Origin: Cyclobacteriaceae bacterium
GTDB lineage: Bacteria; Bacteroidota; Bacteroidia; Cytophagales; Cyclobacteriaceae
NCBI GenBank assembly: GCA_019638285.1
Contig: JAHBUB010000008.1
Span: forward strand, 62,001 to 126,000
Direction: 5' to 3'
DNA: 64,000 nt
Made by a program: the position numbers and the translations under genes
The notes under the pieces: generated by a model
What the model was told of the DNA's origin: nothing
Databases searched by the model: none
The model's input: the letters and a program-made list of their open reading frames with translations, nothing else
Shown here: one piece after another, positions 9,346-19,207 of the stretch
Layout of the letters: each line of letters opens with the position of its first letter
How positions within the stretch are numbered: position 1 is the first letter of the stretch

Positions 9346-10274
9346 TGAGCAAGTTTTCGATCGCATTACATGGAGGTGCAGGCACCATACTGAAACAAAG
9401 TATGACTGCGGATAAGGAGAAGGCTTACAAAGAAGCACTAGAAAAAGCGTTGCTAGCTGGATATACTATTCTTGAAAAGAAGGGAAGTGCCGTTGATGCA
9501 GTTGAAAAGACAGTAATGTTGTTGGAGGATTCACCCTTATTTAATGCCGGCAAAGGATCGGTATTTACGGCTGAGGGAAAGCATGAAATGGACGCATCTA
9601 TAATGGAAGGTCGTACACTGAATGCAGGTGCAATATCTATGGTTAAAAATATAAAGAATCCAGTTTCTCTGGCTAGGCTAGTGATGGAGAAATCGGATCA
9701 TGTTTTTTTGGCTGGAGAAGGAGCAGCGATTTTTGCCAAATCAATGAAGTGTGAGTTTAGAGAGGATGCTTATTTCTATGATGAATTTCGCTACCAGCAA
9801 TGGCAGGATATTAAAAATACCGGTAAGACACAATTGGATCACTCAGTAACAAAAGATGAGAAGTTTGGTACGGTGGGCGCAGTAGCATTGGACGTGCATG
9901 GTAATGTAGCTGCGGCCACCTCAACAGGTGGTATGACCAACAAGAGCTTTGGAAGGGTAGGAGATAGCCCGATGATAGGCGCTGGCAACTATGCAAACAA
10001 TAATACTTGTGCCGTGTCATGTACTGGAAGTGGTGAGTTCTTTATTCGTGGGGTGGTAGCTTATGACGTATCGTGTTTGATGGAGTATAAGAATTTTATT
10101 TTACAACAGGCGTGTGATGAGGTAATTCATCATCGACTGAAAAAGATTGGGGGAGATGGAGGGCTAATAGCCGTAGATAGTCAGGGGAATCTTACATTTT
10201 CATTCAATACGGAGGGAATGTATCGTGCTTGCTGGGGCTCTGAATCAGATAAAATTGTGGCGATATACAAGTAG
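9345..10274 (+). CDS. Isoaspartyl peptidase / L-asparaginase (Ntn-hydrolase, type 2)
   Basis: A 309-aa type 2 asparaginase family precursor. It cleaves beta-aspartyl dipeptides, including beta-Asp-Arg released from cyanophycin, to free amino acids. The protein begins IALHGGAGTI and has GSAVDAVEKTVMLLEDSPLFNAGKGSVFT. Autoproteolysis is predicted before Thr176 in FGTVGAVALD, and the substrate-binding region TSTGGMTNKSFGRVGDSPMIGAGNYAN follows. It has no signal peptide, so it should act in the cytoplasm. The gene is one base overlapped with the transsulfuration gene and sits next to cyanophycinase and cyanophycin synthetase, which makes a role in cyanophycin breakdown likely. Confidence 0.92.
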   Translation: MSKFSIALHGGAGTILKQSMTADKEKAYKEALEKALLAGYTILEKKGSAVDAVEKTVMLLEDSPLFNAGKGSVFTAEGKHEMDASIMEGRTLNAGAISMVKNIKNPVSLARLVMEKSDHVFLAGEGAAIFAKSMKCEFREDAYFYDEFRYQQWQDIKNTGKTQLDHSVTKDEKFGTVGAVALDVHGNVAAATSTGGMTNKSFGRVGDSPMIGAGNYANNNTCAVSCTGSGEFFIRGVVAYDVSCLMEYKNFILQQACDEVIHHRLKKIGGDGGLIAVDSQGNLTFSFNTEGMYRACWGSESDKIVAIYK

Positions 10275-10401
10275 GAATCCTGTTGGTGACAGGGATGTAC
10301 CGAGAGTTGTCATTCTTGGTGGAACTTATTCCCAGACAAACCAGTCATCTCTATTCAGAGGTCAATTAGAGTTCTTTTCAAATTCTGGAGAGAAAATGAC
10401 A

Positions 10402-11265
10402 TTAAACAAAAGAAGCTTTTATTGGGAGTATTTCAATCTGCTTGTTATCCAGATTGAACTGATCTCCATTGGCAAGGATATGGGTGGTCAGATTGGACAT
10501 AGACATAGGTGTGCCTGCTTTTAATTGTTGGTAACTGTTGTGCGTGAGCCTGGATGGATCCATTACAATTACCATTCCTGAGCCAATCACACGAAATTCA
10601 TTGCAATTTTTGATAATGAGCCCTGTATCCTCAGCCAATCCTACTCCAATTTTGTCAGGAAACATCGCTAACGCCTCGGCCAACCGCCCAAATCTTCCTC
10701 TTCTTACAAAATGAGTATCGATGATAAGTTCCGGGATGAGTCCAAGTCCCTTTTTCATTTTCACTGCTCCTTTTTGCAAAGCCTCAGAGCTACTGCCACC
10801 CGCGATCATTTCTGAAGCCATGGCCATAGCGCCTGCGCTGGTGCCGGCAATGACAATCGGCTCCTCCTGAAATCTTTGCATTAGAATTTGATGAAAGGTT
10901 GTGTCCTTGATTTTATGACTGATTCTGGACTGGTTACCACCGGAAAACATAATGCAGTCCGCCTGCTCAATTAAACGCAGCACCTCTTTACCATCGGATT
11001 GATTTCTTCGGGTGATTTTTAATATCGATATCTCTTTGCAACCAAGTTTTCCAAAGGCATCCATATAGTTCTGCCCAACTTCATCAGGAATATCGGACGC
11101 AATTGGAATTACAACAACTTTTGAATGCCTACCCTTGCTCTCCTTCAGAATGTGAGAGAGTATTCCCTTCTCCATGAAATTGAGCTTTCGTTTCTCTCTG
11201 TCACCTTTGTCCTCATTTCCACCAATAGGGATGAGCACGCCTTTAATACTTCTGTTTTCAGTCAT
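10402..11265 (-). CDS. cphB: Cyanophycinase
   Basis: A serine exopeptidase that degrades the storage polymer cyanophycin (multi-L-arginyl-poly-L-aspartate) to beta-Asp-Arg. The 287-aa protein has the peptidase S51 core: GVLIPIGGNEDK at the start, MFSGGNQSRI (residues 106-115), and the nucleophile Ser143 in AGTSAGAMAMAS, followed by DTHFVRRGRFGRL. Length fits intracellular cyanophycinases, and there is no signal peptide, unlike the secreted forms used by some bacteria. It is divergent from cyanophycin synthetase across 100 bp and converges with the isoaspartyl peptidase that handles its product. Confidence 0.93.
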   Translation of the reverse strand: MTENRSIKGVLIPIGGNEDKGDREKRKLNFMEKGILSHILKESKGRHSKVVVIPIASDIPDEVGQNYMDAFGKLGCKEISILKITRRNQSDGKEVLRLIEQADCIMFSGGNQSRISHKIKDTTFHQILMQRFQEEPIVIAGTSAGAMAMASEMIAGGSSSEALQKGAVKMKKGLGLIPELIIDTHFVRRGRFGRLAEALAMFPDKIGVGLAEDTGLIIKNCNEFRVIGSGMVIVMDPSRLTHNSYQQLKAGTPMSMSNLTTHILANGDQFNLDNKQIEILPIKASFV

Positions 11266-11365
11266 TTACCAGTGTTATTCGAAACCGTAAATTGAAGATA
11301 ATTTCCAAACAAAATATATATTTATAGAAAATCACCATTCAAGTCACTTTCAAGCTTGCAATATT

Positions 11366-14020
11366 ATGAAGATACGTGAGATCAATGCGATGCGAGGACC
11401 AAATTATTGGTCTATTCGAAGACATAAATTAATAGTGATGGTGCTAGATCTGGAAGAGATGGAACAACGGCCCACCAATACGATAGATGGGTTTCTTGAT
11501 CGGCTTAAAGCCATGTTCCCCACCATGTATGAACACCGGTGTTCGGTAGGGGAGCCTGGAGGATTTTTCCAACGAGTGGAGGAGGGTACCTGGATGGGGC
11601 ATGTGATTGAGCACATTGCGCTGGAAATTCAGTCTTTGGCAGGAATGGATGTTGGTTTTGGTCGAACAAGGGGTTATGGGGAAGAAGGGGTGTATAATGT
11701 TGTATTTGATTACATGGAGGAAAGAGTGGGTAGGTATGCCGCGAAGGTTTCAGTTAAAATTGCTGAGGCACTCGTCTCTTGTCACGATTATGATCTTGCA
11801 TCGGACATTCAGGAGATGCGGGAGATCAGGGAGGCCGAACGGCTTGGCCCCAGCACAGGATCAATCATTGAAGAAGCCGAAAATAGAGGGATTCCATGGA
11901 TAAGGTTAAATAGACAATCATTGTGTCAATTGGGATATGGAGCCAATCAAAAACGAATCCAAGCTACAGTAACAAGTCAGACGAGTAGTATCGGTGTAGA
12001 ATTGGCTTGTGACAAAGAAGATACAAAATTTATGCTGGAGCAGGCAGAGGTACCTATTCCGAAGGGAGATATCATCAGGACGGAAGAGGGGTTGAAAGAA
12101 GCTGTGAGGTATGTAAAGTATCCACTTGTGATAAAACCCATTAGCGGTAACCATGGAAGAGGGATAACGGCTAACATCAACAACTGGGAGGATGCCCTAA
12201 TTGCTTTTGAAGCAGCGAAGAAGGTGTCCCGTTCGGTAATCGTAGAAAAATATATTGTAGGTGAAGACTTCAGATTGTTGGTGATCAACTATAAGTTAGT
12301 GGCAGCAGCAAGAAGAACTCCAGCCCACGTAATCGGGGATGGAAAATCTACTATCAGTCAATTGATAGATGCAGTAAATGCTGACCCCAGGAGGGGATAT
12401 GGCCATGAAAAGGTACTCACGCAAATTGAAGTCAATGATTTGACATTGGGTATCCTGGAAGGAATGGGACTGACGCTTAAGAGTGTCCCTCAGAAGGGTG
12501 AATTTGTGAAGCTTAAAGACACGGCCAACCTTAGTACGGGAGGAACTGCAGAAGATGTCACTGACATTGTTCATCCTTACAATGTGTTTATGGTAGAACG
12601 AATATCAAAAATAATTGGTCTTGATATTTGTGGGGTAGATATTATGACCACCGACATCGGGCAACCGTTGCCTGATACAGGAGGCGCAGTACTGGAAGTA
12701 AACGCAGGACCCGGCTTTAGAATGCACCTGGCTCCGGCTGAAGGGTTGCCAAGAAATGTCGCAGGTCACGTAATAGACATGTTGTACCCCCCGGGTTTAA
12801 CATCCAGGATTCCAATTGTAGCAGTAACAGGAACTAATGGAAAGACCACGACTACCCGACTCATTGCTCACATGGTGAAAATGAAAGGCTATAAGGTGGG
12901 ATATACTACATCCGATGGTGTTTATATTCAAAATAGATTATTAATGACGGGAGATTGTACGGGCCCCTCCAGTGCAGAGTTTGTGCTGAAAGATCCTACG
13001 GTTGATTTTGCGGTTTTGGAATGTGCACGAGGAGGTTTATTACGAGCCGGTCTTGGTTTCAAAAATTGCGATGTGGGCATTGTTACCAATGTGGCCGCAG
13101 ATCATCTCGGCTTAAAAGGAATTCACACCATCGAACAATTGGCCCAGGTAAAAGGGGTGGTGCCGGAAACTGTTTTGCCAGATGGGTATGCCATTTTGAA
13201 TGCAGATGATGACCGTGTGTACAACATGCGAAAAGCACTAAAATGTAATGTGGCATTATTCTCTATGGATGAGAAGAATCCAAACATTAAGAGGCACGCC
13301 CGCAACGGAGGGTTGTATGCACTTTACGAAAATGGATTTATTACTGTCTGCAAAGGTGAATGGAAAATGCGTATTACCAAGGCTGTAAATGTGCCATTAA
13401 CTTTTGACGGTCGTGCTGCCTTTATGATTCAAAATGTACTACCAGCAGTATTAACCGGATTTGTCCGCGGGTTTGCTATTGAAGATATAAAGGTAGCCAT
13501 AGAATCCTTCATCCCTTCACCATCGCAAACTCCGGGCCGATTGAACTTATTTACATTCAAAGATTTTCAGATCATGCTGGATTATGCACATAATGCAGCT
13601 GGGCTGAGGGCATTGCAAAAACTGGTGGAGAAAATGGAAGGCACTCCTAAAGTGGGAATTATTGCGGGTATAGGCGACAGGAGGGTAGAAGATAATAATG
13701 AAATTGGTAGGGTAGCGGCTGAGATGTTCGATGAGATCATTATTCGTCAGGATAAACACTTAAGAGGAAAGACTGCGGATGAATTGATAAGTATGATAAG
13801 TGCAGGAATTGAGAGTGTAGATCCCAAAAAGAAAGTCACCATAATACCTTCTGAAAAAGAGGCCATTACTTATGCCATCAAAAATGCGACCAAGGGTTCA
13901 CTGATTATCCTGAGCAGTGATGTAGTGCCCGATGCACTTAACCTGGTAATGCAATTTAAGGAAGAGGAGTCCAATCGGTTGTACGAGATCACGAAGAAAG
14001 ATATTCCGAATTTGGTGTAA
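11366..14020 (+). CDS. cphA: Cyanophycin synthetase
   Basis: Polymerises Asp and Arg into cyanophycin using ATP. The 884-aa protein is of normal CphA size. In order: an N-terminal CphA domain (MKIREINAMRGPNYWS; GHVIEHIALEIQSLAG), an ATP-grasp domain for Asp addition (KPISGNHGRGI, VEKYIVGEDFRLLV, GGAVLEVNAGPGFRMH), and a Mur-ligase-like domain for Arg addition with P-loop GTNGKTTTT starting at residue 489, plus a Mur C-terminal domain (MLDYAHNAAGLRAL). All three modules appear intact. It is divergently arranged with cphB, giving an obvious shared control region at 11266-11365. Cyanophycin genes are best known from cyanobacteria but occur in other bacteria. Confidence 0.96.
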   Translation: MKIREINAMRGPNYWSIRRHKLIVMVLDLEEMEQRPTNTIDGFLDRLKAMFPTMYEHRCSVGEPGGFFQRVEEGTWMGHVIEHIALEIQSLAGMDVGFGRTRGYGEEGVYNVVFDYMEERVGRYAAKVSVKIAEALVSCHDYDLASDIQEMREIREAERLGPSTGSIIEEAENRGIPWIRLNRQSLCQLGYGANQKRIQATVTSQTSSIGVELACDKEDTKFMLEQAEVPIPKGDIIRTEEGLKEAVRYVKYPLVIKPISGNHGRGITANINNWEDALIAFEAAKKVSRSVIVEKYIVGEDFRLLVINYKLVAAARRTPAHVIGDGKSTISQLIDAVNADPRRGYGHEKVLTQIEVNDLTLGILEGMGLTLKSVPQKGEFVKLKDTANLSTGGTAEDVTDIVHPYNVFMVERISKIIGLDICGVDIMTTDIGQPLPDTGGAVLEVNAGPGFRMHLAPAEGLPRNVAGHVIDMLYPPGLTSRIPIVAVTGTNGKTTTTRLIAHMVKMKGYKVGYTTSDGVYIQNRLLMTGDCTGPSSAEFVLKDPTVDFAVLECARGGLLRAGLGFKNCDVGIVTNVAADHLGLKGIHTIEQLAQVKGVVPETVLPDGYAILNADDDRVYNMRKALKCNVALFSMDEKNPNIKRHARNGGLYALYENGFITVCKGEWKMRITKAVNVPLTFDGRAAFMIQNVLPAVLTGFVRGFAIEDIKVAIESFIPSPSQTPGRLNLFTFKDFQIMLDYAHNAAGLRALQKLVEKMEGTPKVGIIAGIGDRRVEDNNEIGRVAAEMFDEIIIRQDKHLRGKTADELISMISAGIESVDPKKKVTIIPSEKEAITYAIKNATKGSLIILSSDVVPDALNLVMQFKEEESNRLYEITKKDIPNLV

Positions 14021-14178
14021 AGTACCATTGGGGTTACATACTGGAGTTAGGCCCGTCCTGATGCTTGATATTGGACAAAATCTGCTAAAAACATACTTTG
14101 GACATGAGAAAGCCTTATTTTTGGAGTATAAGGATTAAGCTTTACTTTTCTATATTTGAGTTAGTTAATAACCCCATA

Positions 14179-16950
14179 ATGCGCAGCTTTTTTTTGACTT
14201 TATCATTTGTTTTCACCTCTCAGTTGGCTTTTTCTCAATTATGGATTGAGGATTTTTCTGGTGAGTTAGATGGTGCCACAAGTGGAACAGCTGGAGGTAC
14301 TATTGGAGGCACTTGGACTAGCACTTATGTGGGCGGGGGTACTTTTTCTAAACAAACTTTTGGAGGACTCGAATATTTTCAAGTTTCAGACACTGACACA
14401 GAAGGTGAATGGTCTAATGTAGGGGCTATTGATATTTCCGGTACGGGAAGAGCCATTGTAGAAATGACCGTGGTTGGACTTTTAGTGGGCACAGGAGATT
14501 ACATAAGATGCTATTATCGGTTAGATGGTGGCCCTGAAATATTGTTTTTTGAGCAGATTGGCGGTCTTTTAAATTTTACACAAACAGGTACAGCCATTGT
14601 TACAGGAGGTACTTTAGATATTGTTGTAAGATCAAATGTTACCAGTCCATTTGGTACGTTCACCTTTGATGATATCGTGGTGACCGGAGTTAACACCTTA
14701 TACTCTAGAAAGACAGGTAATTGGGATGATGTGTTCGTAGGAAATGGCACCTGGTCGGCAGTTGGATTAGGAGGAGTGTCTTGCGATTGCTCTCCACTCC
14801 CCACAGATTATTTGATCATTGGAAATAGTAACACTGTGAATATTAATCTGCCTGCTACTGCTGGTGGAATAGAAATTCGAAATACAGGAAGTTTGATGTG
14901 GACTGTTTCCGGAGTAGACTTAAATATTGGCCGGGGGATTCTCCAGGTCGATGTGGGCGGCTTGATAAACAGAAATGGGCAAACAGGGGTGCAGATTGAT
15001 TTCGATAGGGGTGTAATCACCTCATTTATAAATAATGGAACCATTACTTCAGAAGATATTGAGGTAACCGTACCCAATGCTATTGTGAATATTTCGGGTA
15101 ACGGTTCAATATCTCTTACTGGCGACTTTAACCTGCTGGAAGATGATATTATAGTTAATAATGACTTAACTGGGTCATTCATTATTGGTGACGACCTCTT
15201 ATTCGATTCACCTATCTTTTTTTTTAATGCACGATTTATTAATAATCAAAAACTCACAATAAATTCAGACATTCTTGTGGGTACCGATACCGATGACAAC
15301 GCTTTTGTAAATTCTGCAGGAGCAACTTTAAATGTGGTAAACTTGGATTTTACTAGTAGGGATTTTGATTTTCTTAATTCAGGGACCGTAAATCAATCCG
15401 GCAATTTTATCAACATAGATCCTAGTGATACCCATATTGATAACCTTGGAACAGGTGTTTGGAACTGGAGCCTAACCCCAAATGCTACATTTGATCCTGA
15501 TTTGAATTTGGTATTGAACTGCACCGCTTTGGGGAATACTTTCAATTACAATGGAGCCGGGGACCAAGATATTATTTCTGCAAGTTATCATCATCTAAGC
15601 CTCTCCAACTCTGGTGCAAAGAATGGACTAACCAGTAGTTTTTCTGTGGCTGGCAACTGGACGGTTGGTGGCACGGCTACCTTTGCGGAAGGCACAAGTA
15701 CTGTTACCCTAAACGGAACTGGCGCGCAATCTATTACCAATCCTTTCGGAGAGACCTTTAACAACCTTATCATCAACAATTCTTCTGTATCACCCATTAC
15801 ATTTAATGATGCCGTAGCTGTTTCCTCCGTGCTTACCATGACAGACGGAAATGTGGATTTGAATGGAACTACTTTTATTCTTTCAAGCAATGCGGCAGGT
15901 GCTTTGGTTCATAATCTGGTTTCAACAGCAGGGTGGATGTATGGTGGGGCATTTCAAAGAGCCCTTCCAGCCTTTGCAATAGCCTTAGGAGCAGCTGGCG
16001 GATTATTTCCTTTGGGATCGTCTACTGACTGGAGGCCATTTTTTATAGGGAAGTCCAATGCTGGTAGCAGTAGCGGTAACATGACTGTAAGCCATACCGA
16101 TGCAGCTACAACCAGTATCGTTTCTATTGCTGATACAAACCCGGTAGCTACTATAGTGCGAAGACACGATTCGTTTTGGACAGTTTCCACTGCTGGAATT
16201 TCTGCAGGGTCATGGGATTTGCGTGCAGGCGGAACCAATTTTGGAACTGTAGGAGCAGCTGGGGATCTTCGAATGGCCACTTCTACGGGAGTTGTTGGTA
16301 CCAATGCTGCTGGAGCGGGTGGCCCAACAGACTGGAGAGTTAACCGTACAGGGCTCACTTTTGGTCAGTTGGCAAATAGTTTTCATGTGGCTTCTACGGA
16401 TGCCGTGAATACGCCATTACCTATAGAGCTACTTGATTTCATTGCATTCATTGTGGATGATGGAGTTCAACTCCATTGGGAAACCGCCTCCGAACTGAAT
16501 AACGACTTTTTTATGGTACAGCGTTCTTTGAATGCGGAAGAATGGGTTGACCTAACAAAAATAAAAGGGGCCGGCACCGTTTCGGAAAAGAAAACCTACA
16601 GCGTTTTAGATTCCCAGCCTTATGCGGGCGCATCCTATTACCGCCTTAAACAAACCGACTTTGATGGCCAGATTTCGTTTTCACCTATAGAGAAAGTAGA
16701 GTTTATTGAACAAAACACTATTCAGGTGTTTCCCAACCCATCTGATGGAATTTTTTATATCGCAAATTCTTCTCAATTGGATGTGGAAAGCATAAGGGTG
16801 GTGAATAGTCTTGGACAAGTAGTATTTCCTTTGATAAAGAAGGAGGATACGATAAGCATTTATTTAAACTCACTTTCTCAAGGCATCTATATCTTACAGG
16901 TTTGGAATGGTACATTCCTAGGCAGTGTAAGGTTGGTAAAAAGAAATTAA
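14179..16950 (+). CDS. T9SS-secreted surface protein with type A C-terminal sorting domain
   Basis: A 923-aa secreted protein. The chosen ATG at 14179 gives a clean signal peptide (MRSFFLTLSFVFTSQLAFSQ); the upstream in-frame ATG at 14098 would put 27 extra residues before it. The body is Gly/Thr/Asn-rich with many short beta-strand repeats (ITSFINNGTITSE, IVNISGNGSISLTG), like a beta-helix or adhesin-type fold. From about residue 755 a fibronectin-like segment (PIELLDFIAFIVDDGVQLHWE) leads to the type A T9SS sorting domain (VFPNPSDGIFYI ... LSQGIYILQV, ending RLVKRN). It is therefore likely exported by the type IX system and anchored or released at the surface. The ligand or enzyme activity is unknown. 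Confidence 0.88.
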   Translation: MRSFFLTLSFVFTSQLAFSQLWIEDFSGELDGATSGTAGGTIGGTWTSTYVGGGTFSKQTFGGLEYFQVSDTDTEGEWSNVGAIDISGTGRAIVEMTVVGLLVGTGDYIRCYYRLDGGPEILFFEQIGGLLNFTQTGTAIVTGGTLDIVVRSNVTSPFGTFTFDDIVVTGVNTLYSRKTGNWDDVFVGNGTWSAVGLGGVSCDCSPLPTDYLIIGNSNTVNINLPATAGGIEIRNTGSLMWTVSGVDLNIGRGILQVDVGGLINRNGQTGVQIDFDRGVITSFINNGTITSEDIEVTVPNAIVNISGNGSISLTGDFNLLEDDIIVNNDLTGSFIIGDDLLFDSPIFFFNARFINNQKLTINSDILVGTDTDDNAFVNSAGATLNVVNLDFTSRDFDFLNSGTVNQSGNFINIDPSDTHIDNLGTGVWNWSLTPNATFDPDLNLVLNCTALGNTFNYNGAGDQDIISASYHHLSLSNSGAKNGLTSSFSVAGNWTVGGTATFAEGTSTVTLNGTGAQSITNPFGETFNNLIINNSSVSPITFNDAVAVSSVLTMTDGNVDLNGTTFILSSNAAGALVHNLVSTAGWMYGGAFQRALPAFAIALGAAGGLFPLGSSTDWRPFFIGKSNAGSSSGNMTVSHTDAATTSIVSIADTNPVATIVRRHDSFWTVSTAGISAGSWDLRAGGTNFGTVGAAGDLRMATSTGVVGTNAAGAGGPTDWRVNRTGLTFGQLANSFHVASTDAVNTPLPIELLDFIAFIVDDGVQLHWETASELNNDFFMVQRSLNAEEWVDLTKIKGAGTVSEKKTYSVLDSQPYAGASYYRLKQTDFDGQISFSPIEKVEFIEQNTIQVFPNPSDGIFYIANSSQLDVESIRVVNSLGQVVFPLIKKEDTISIYLNSLSQGIYILQVWNGTFLGSVRLVKRN

Positions 16951-17056
16951 CTTGCCCATCCAAATGGGCGAATGCCCCACAACTGTTATTTTTGCCGCAA
17001 TAGTAAAAAATACCCCAATCTGTCGTCCATCTCAACCTTAAATCCGTATAGACACT

Positions 17057-17731
17057 ATGCCTGAGAAAAGCAGCATTTTTGATATGATTGGGCCCATTAT
17101 GATTGGGCCTTCTAGTTCACACACCGCGGGAGTGGTGAGAATCGCCAGGGCTGCTGTGGCTATTTTAGGAGGTATACCGGAAGAAGCTGAAATTATTTTT
17201 TATAATTCTTTTGCAAGTACTTATGAAGGGCATGGAAGCGACAGGGCAATAATTGCCGGACTTCAGGACTTTGCAACCGATGATAAGCGCATCAAAGAGT
17301 CGTTGGATTTGGCTAAAAAGGCAGGACTTAAGTATCATTTTAAATCGATTGGCAATGCCTCTACTTTTCATCCCAATTCGATAAAGCTTAAGCTAAAGAA
17401 AGGCGAACGAAAAATTGAAATTCTTGGAGAAAGCAGGGGTGGGGGAATAATAAGCATTGTTGAAGTAAATGGTTTTAAGGCGGGTTTTACCACCTCAAAC
17501 CACACCCTAATCATTTATGCTGACGATGTAAAGGGCAGTATTGCCTTCATTGCCAACGTAATAGCCAACGATCAATGCAATATCGCTACGATGTCCGTCT
17601 CACGAAAAGGAAAAAACGACTTGGCATGCCTGGTGATTGAAATGGATTCTGGAATAAAGGATGTAACATTTATCTATTTAAATAGTCTTAATTGGGTAAA
17701 AGAGGTTGTATACATCCCTGAAATAGCATAA
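17057..17731 (+). CDS. sdaAB: L-serine dehydratase, iron-sulfur dependent, beta subunit
   Basis: A 224-aa beta chain of the two-subunit [4Fe-4S] L-serine ammonia-lyase, which deaminates serine to pyruvate. The start MIGPIMIGPSSSHTAG and the FYNSFASTYEGHGSDRAIIAGL region are characteristic, and the C-terminal part (about residues 150-224) is an ACT-like regulatory domain. The alpha subunit that carries the cluster is not in this window and must be encoded elsewhere for activity. The gene abuts the TolC-like gene (6 bp from stop to ATG), so they may be co-transcribed without a functional link. Confidence 0.88.
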   Translation: MPEKSSIFDMIGPIMIGPSSSHTAGVVRIARAAVAILGGIPEEAEIIFYNSFASTYEGHGSDRAIIAGLQDFATDDKRIKESLDLAKKAGLKYHFKSIGNASTFHPNSIKLKLKKGERKIEILGESRGGGIISIVEVNGFKAGFTTSNHTLIIYADDVKGSIAFIANVIANDQCNIATMSVSRKGKNDLACLVIEMDSGIKDVTFIYLNSLNWVKEVVYIPEIA

Positions 17732-17737
17732 TTGAGT

Positions 17738-19189
17738 ATGATGAGATTATTTACAATTTGGTTTTTCACCTGTATTACAGTTCTGTCTGTCTCGGCACAA
17801 AGCGAGGACTCCGAAAGAGAATGGACGCTTCAGGAGTGCGTCAAGGTAGCGCTTGATAATAACCTTAATGTGAGAAGAGGTTTTTATAATGTAGAAAACT
17901 TTAAGGTGGGGTTAACTCAGTCCAAAATGGCATTTCTACCTTCACTAAATGCGGGATCGTCCTACGGTCAGAATTTTGGCAGGGCCCTGAATCCGGTGAC
18001 GAACCTTTACATTAACAGGAACTCCACAGCAATAAATATACAGGCCAATTCATCGATCACCCTATTCAATGGCTTAAGACTCCAAAACAGTTTTCGTCAA
18101 AGTCAACGAGATTACGAGGCCTCAGAAAAAGACTTGGAAAAAACTAAAAACGATGTGACTATCAATGTAGTTACTTTGTATGTCAATGTTATTTTCAATC
18201 AGGAATTATATGGAAATGCGAACTACCAACTTAACTCCAGTCAGCAACAGCTAGAGCGAATAAAAAAGCAGGTAGCTGCAGGTGGACTTCCTAAAGGAGA
18301 TGAACTTAATCAGGAGGCACAAGTTGCCACCAATGAAGCCAATCTGATCAATCAGGAGAATGCACTTAACTTTTCACTGTTGCAACTGAAACAAGCAATG
18401 CAATTACCCGGATCTACTCCCATGAAGGTTCAGGTGCCTGATTTACAATTAGAGGATTTAATCTTGGAGGGCAGCCCTGAGGAAGCTTATGAATTGGCCC
18501 TTAAAAATATGCCTGAAATAAAAAGTGCGTTGCTTAAGGTAGAAAGTGCTGAATTGGCCCTGAAAGCGAGTAAGGGTGGTTTATACCCTCGGTTAAGTTT
18601 AAATGGTTCTGCGGCTTCTAATTATTCCAGCGCATCGGATATTCCACGTACAATGGTTACAGGATTTGCCCCCTCAAGCACTCCCGTGGGATTAGTGAAT
18701 GTCCTTGGTACTCCGTATGATGTATATGGTTTCGAACCCGTTACAAGTGTCATATCTGAAGGCTATAACAAGCGTGATCAACTCAATGATAATCTTTTTA
18801 AACAGGTCAATTTATCTCTGAGCATTCCAATTTTTAACGGATGGCAGAGCAGAGCGAATGTGCAGCGGGCTGCGATCAACAAAGAGATGGCGGATATTAC
18901 TGCCCGAGAAACAAAAAATGGATTGCGTCAAACGATCGAGACCGCCTACAATGATGCGCTTGCCGCTTCTAAAAGTTACTCCTCTTCGCTGAAACAAGTG
19001 AATGCAAGAGAAGAAGCCTATCGAATGTCAAAGCAACGATTTGAGTTCGGGGCCATCAACTATTTTGAATACCAAATTTCAGAAAACGATCTTTTTAGGG
19101 CAAAGTCAGACCTGGCACGGGCCAAATACAATTTTATCTTCAGAAAGAAAGTGCTTGATTTTTATCAGGGAAAACCTATTGACTATTAA
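17738..19189 (+). CDS. TolC family outer-membrane efflux protein
   Basis: A 483-aa outer-membrane channel protein. A signal peptide ends near VLSVSAQ, then WTLQECVKVALDNNLNVRRG opens the first of two OEP repeats. Long alpha-helical coiled-coil stretches rich in Gln/Asn and Ala follow, with the repeat joint near residue 235. The ATG at 17738 is used; a TTG two codons upstream is possible. It is followed after 18 bp by a HlyD-type adaptor, so the two probably form part of a tripartite exporter. No inner-membrane pump follows. Confidence 0.9.
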   Translation: MMRLFTIWFFTCITVLSVSAQSEDSEREWTLQECVKVALDNNLNVRRGFYNVENFKVGLTQSKMAFLPSLNAGSSYGQNFGRALNPVTNLYINRNSTAINIQANSSITLFNGLRLQNSFRQSQRDYEASEKDLEKTKNDVTINVVTLYVNVIFNQELYGNANYQLNSSQQQLERIKKQVAAGGLPKGDELNQEAQVATNEANLINQENALNFSLLQLKQAMQLPGSTPMKVQVPDLQLEDLILEGSPEEAYELALKNMPEIKSALLKVESAELALKASKGGLYPRLSLNGSAASNYSSASDIPRTMVTGFAPSSTPVGLVNVLGTPYDVYGFEPVTSVISEGYNKRDQLNDNLFKQVNLSLSIPIFNGWQSRANVQRAAINKEMADITARETKNGLRQTIETAYNDALAASKSYSSSLKQVNAREEAYRMSKQRFEFGAINYFEYQISENDLFRAKSDLARAKYNFIFRKKVLDFYQGKPIDY

Positions 19190-19207
19190 ATTTTATAATT
19201 CGAACGA

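Noticed and set aside
10225..10524. Plus-strand ORF overlapping the end of the isoaspartyl peptidase and the cyanophycinase end
   Set aside because: It lies almost wholly in other frames of two confident genes and has no protein-like features.
15591..16358. Long minus-strand ORFs opposite the T9SS cargo gene
   Set aside because: They are antisense shadows; the plus strand has signal peptide, repeats and a sorting domain in one frame.
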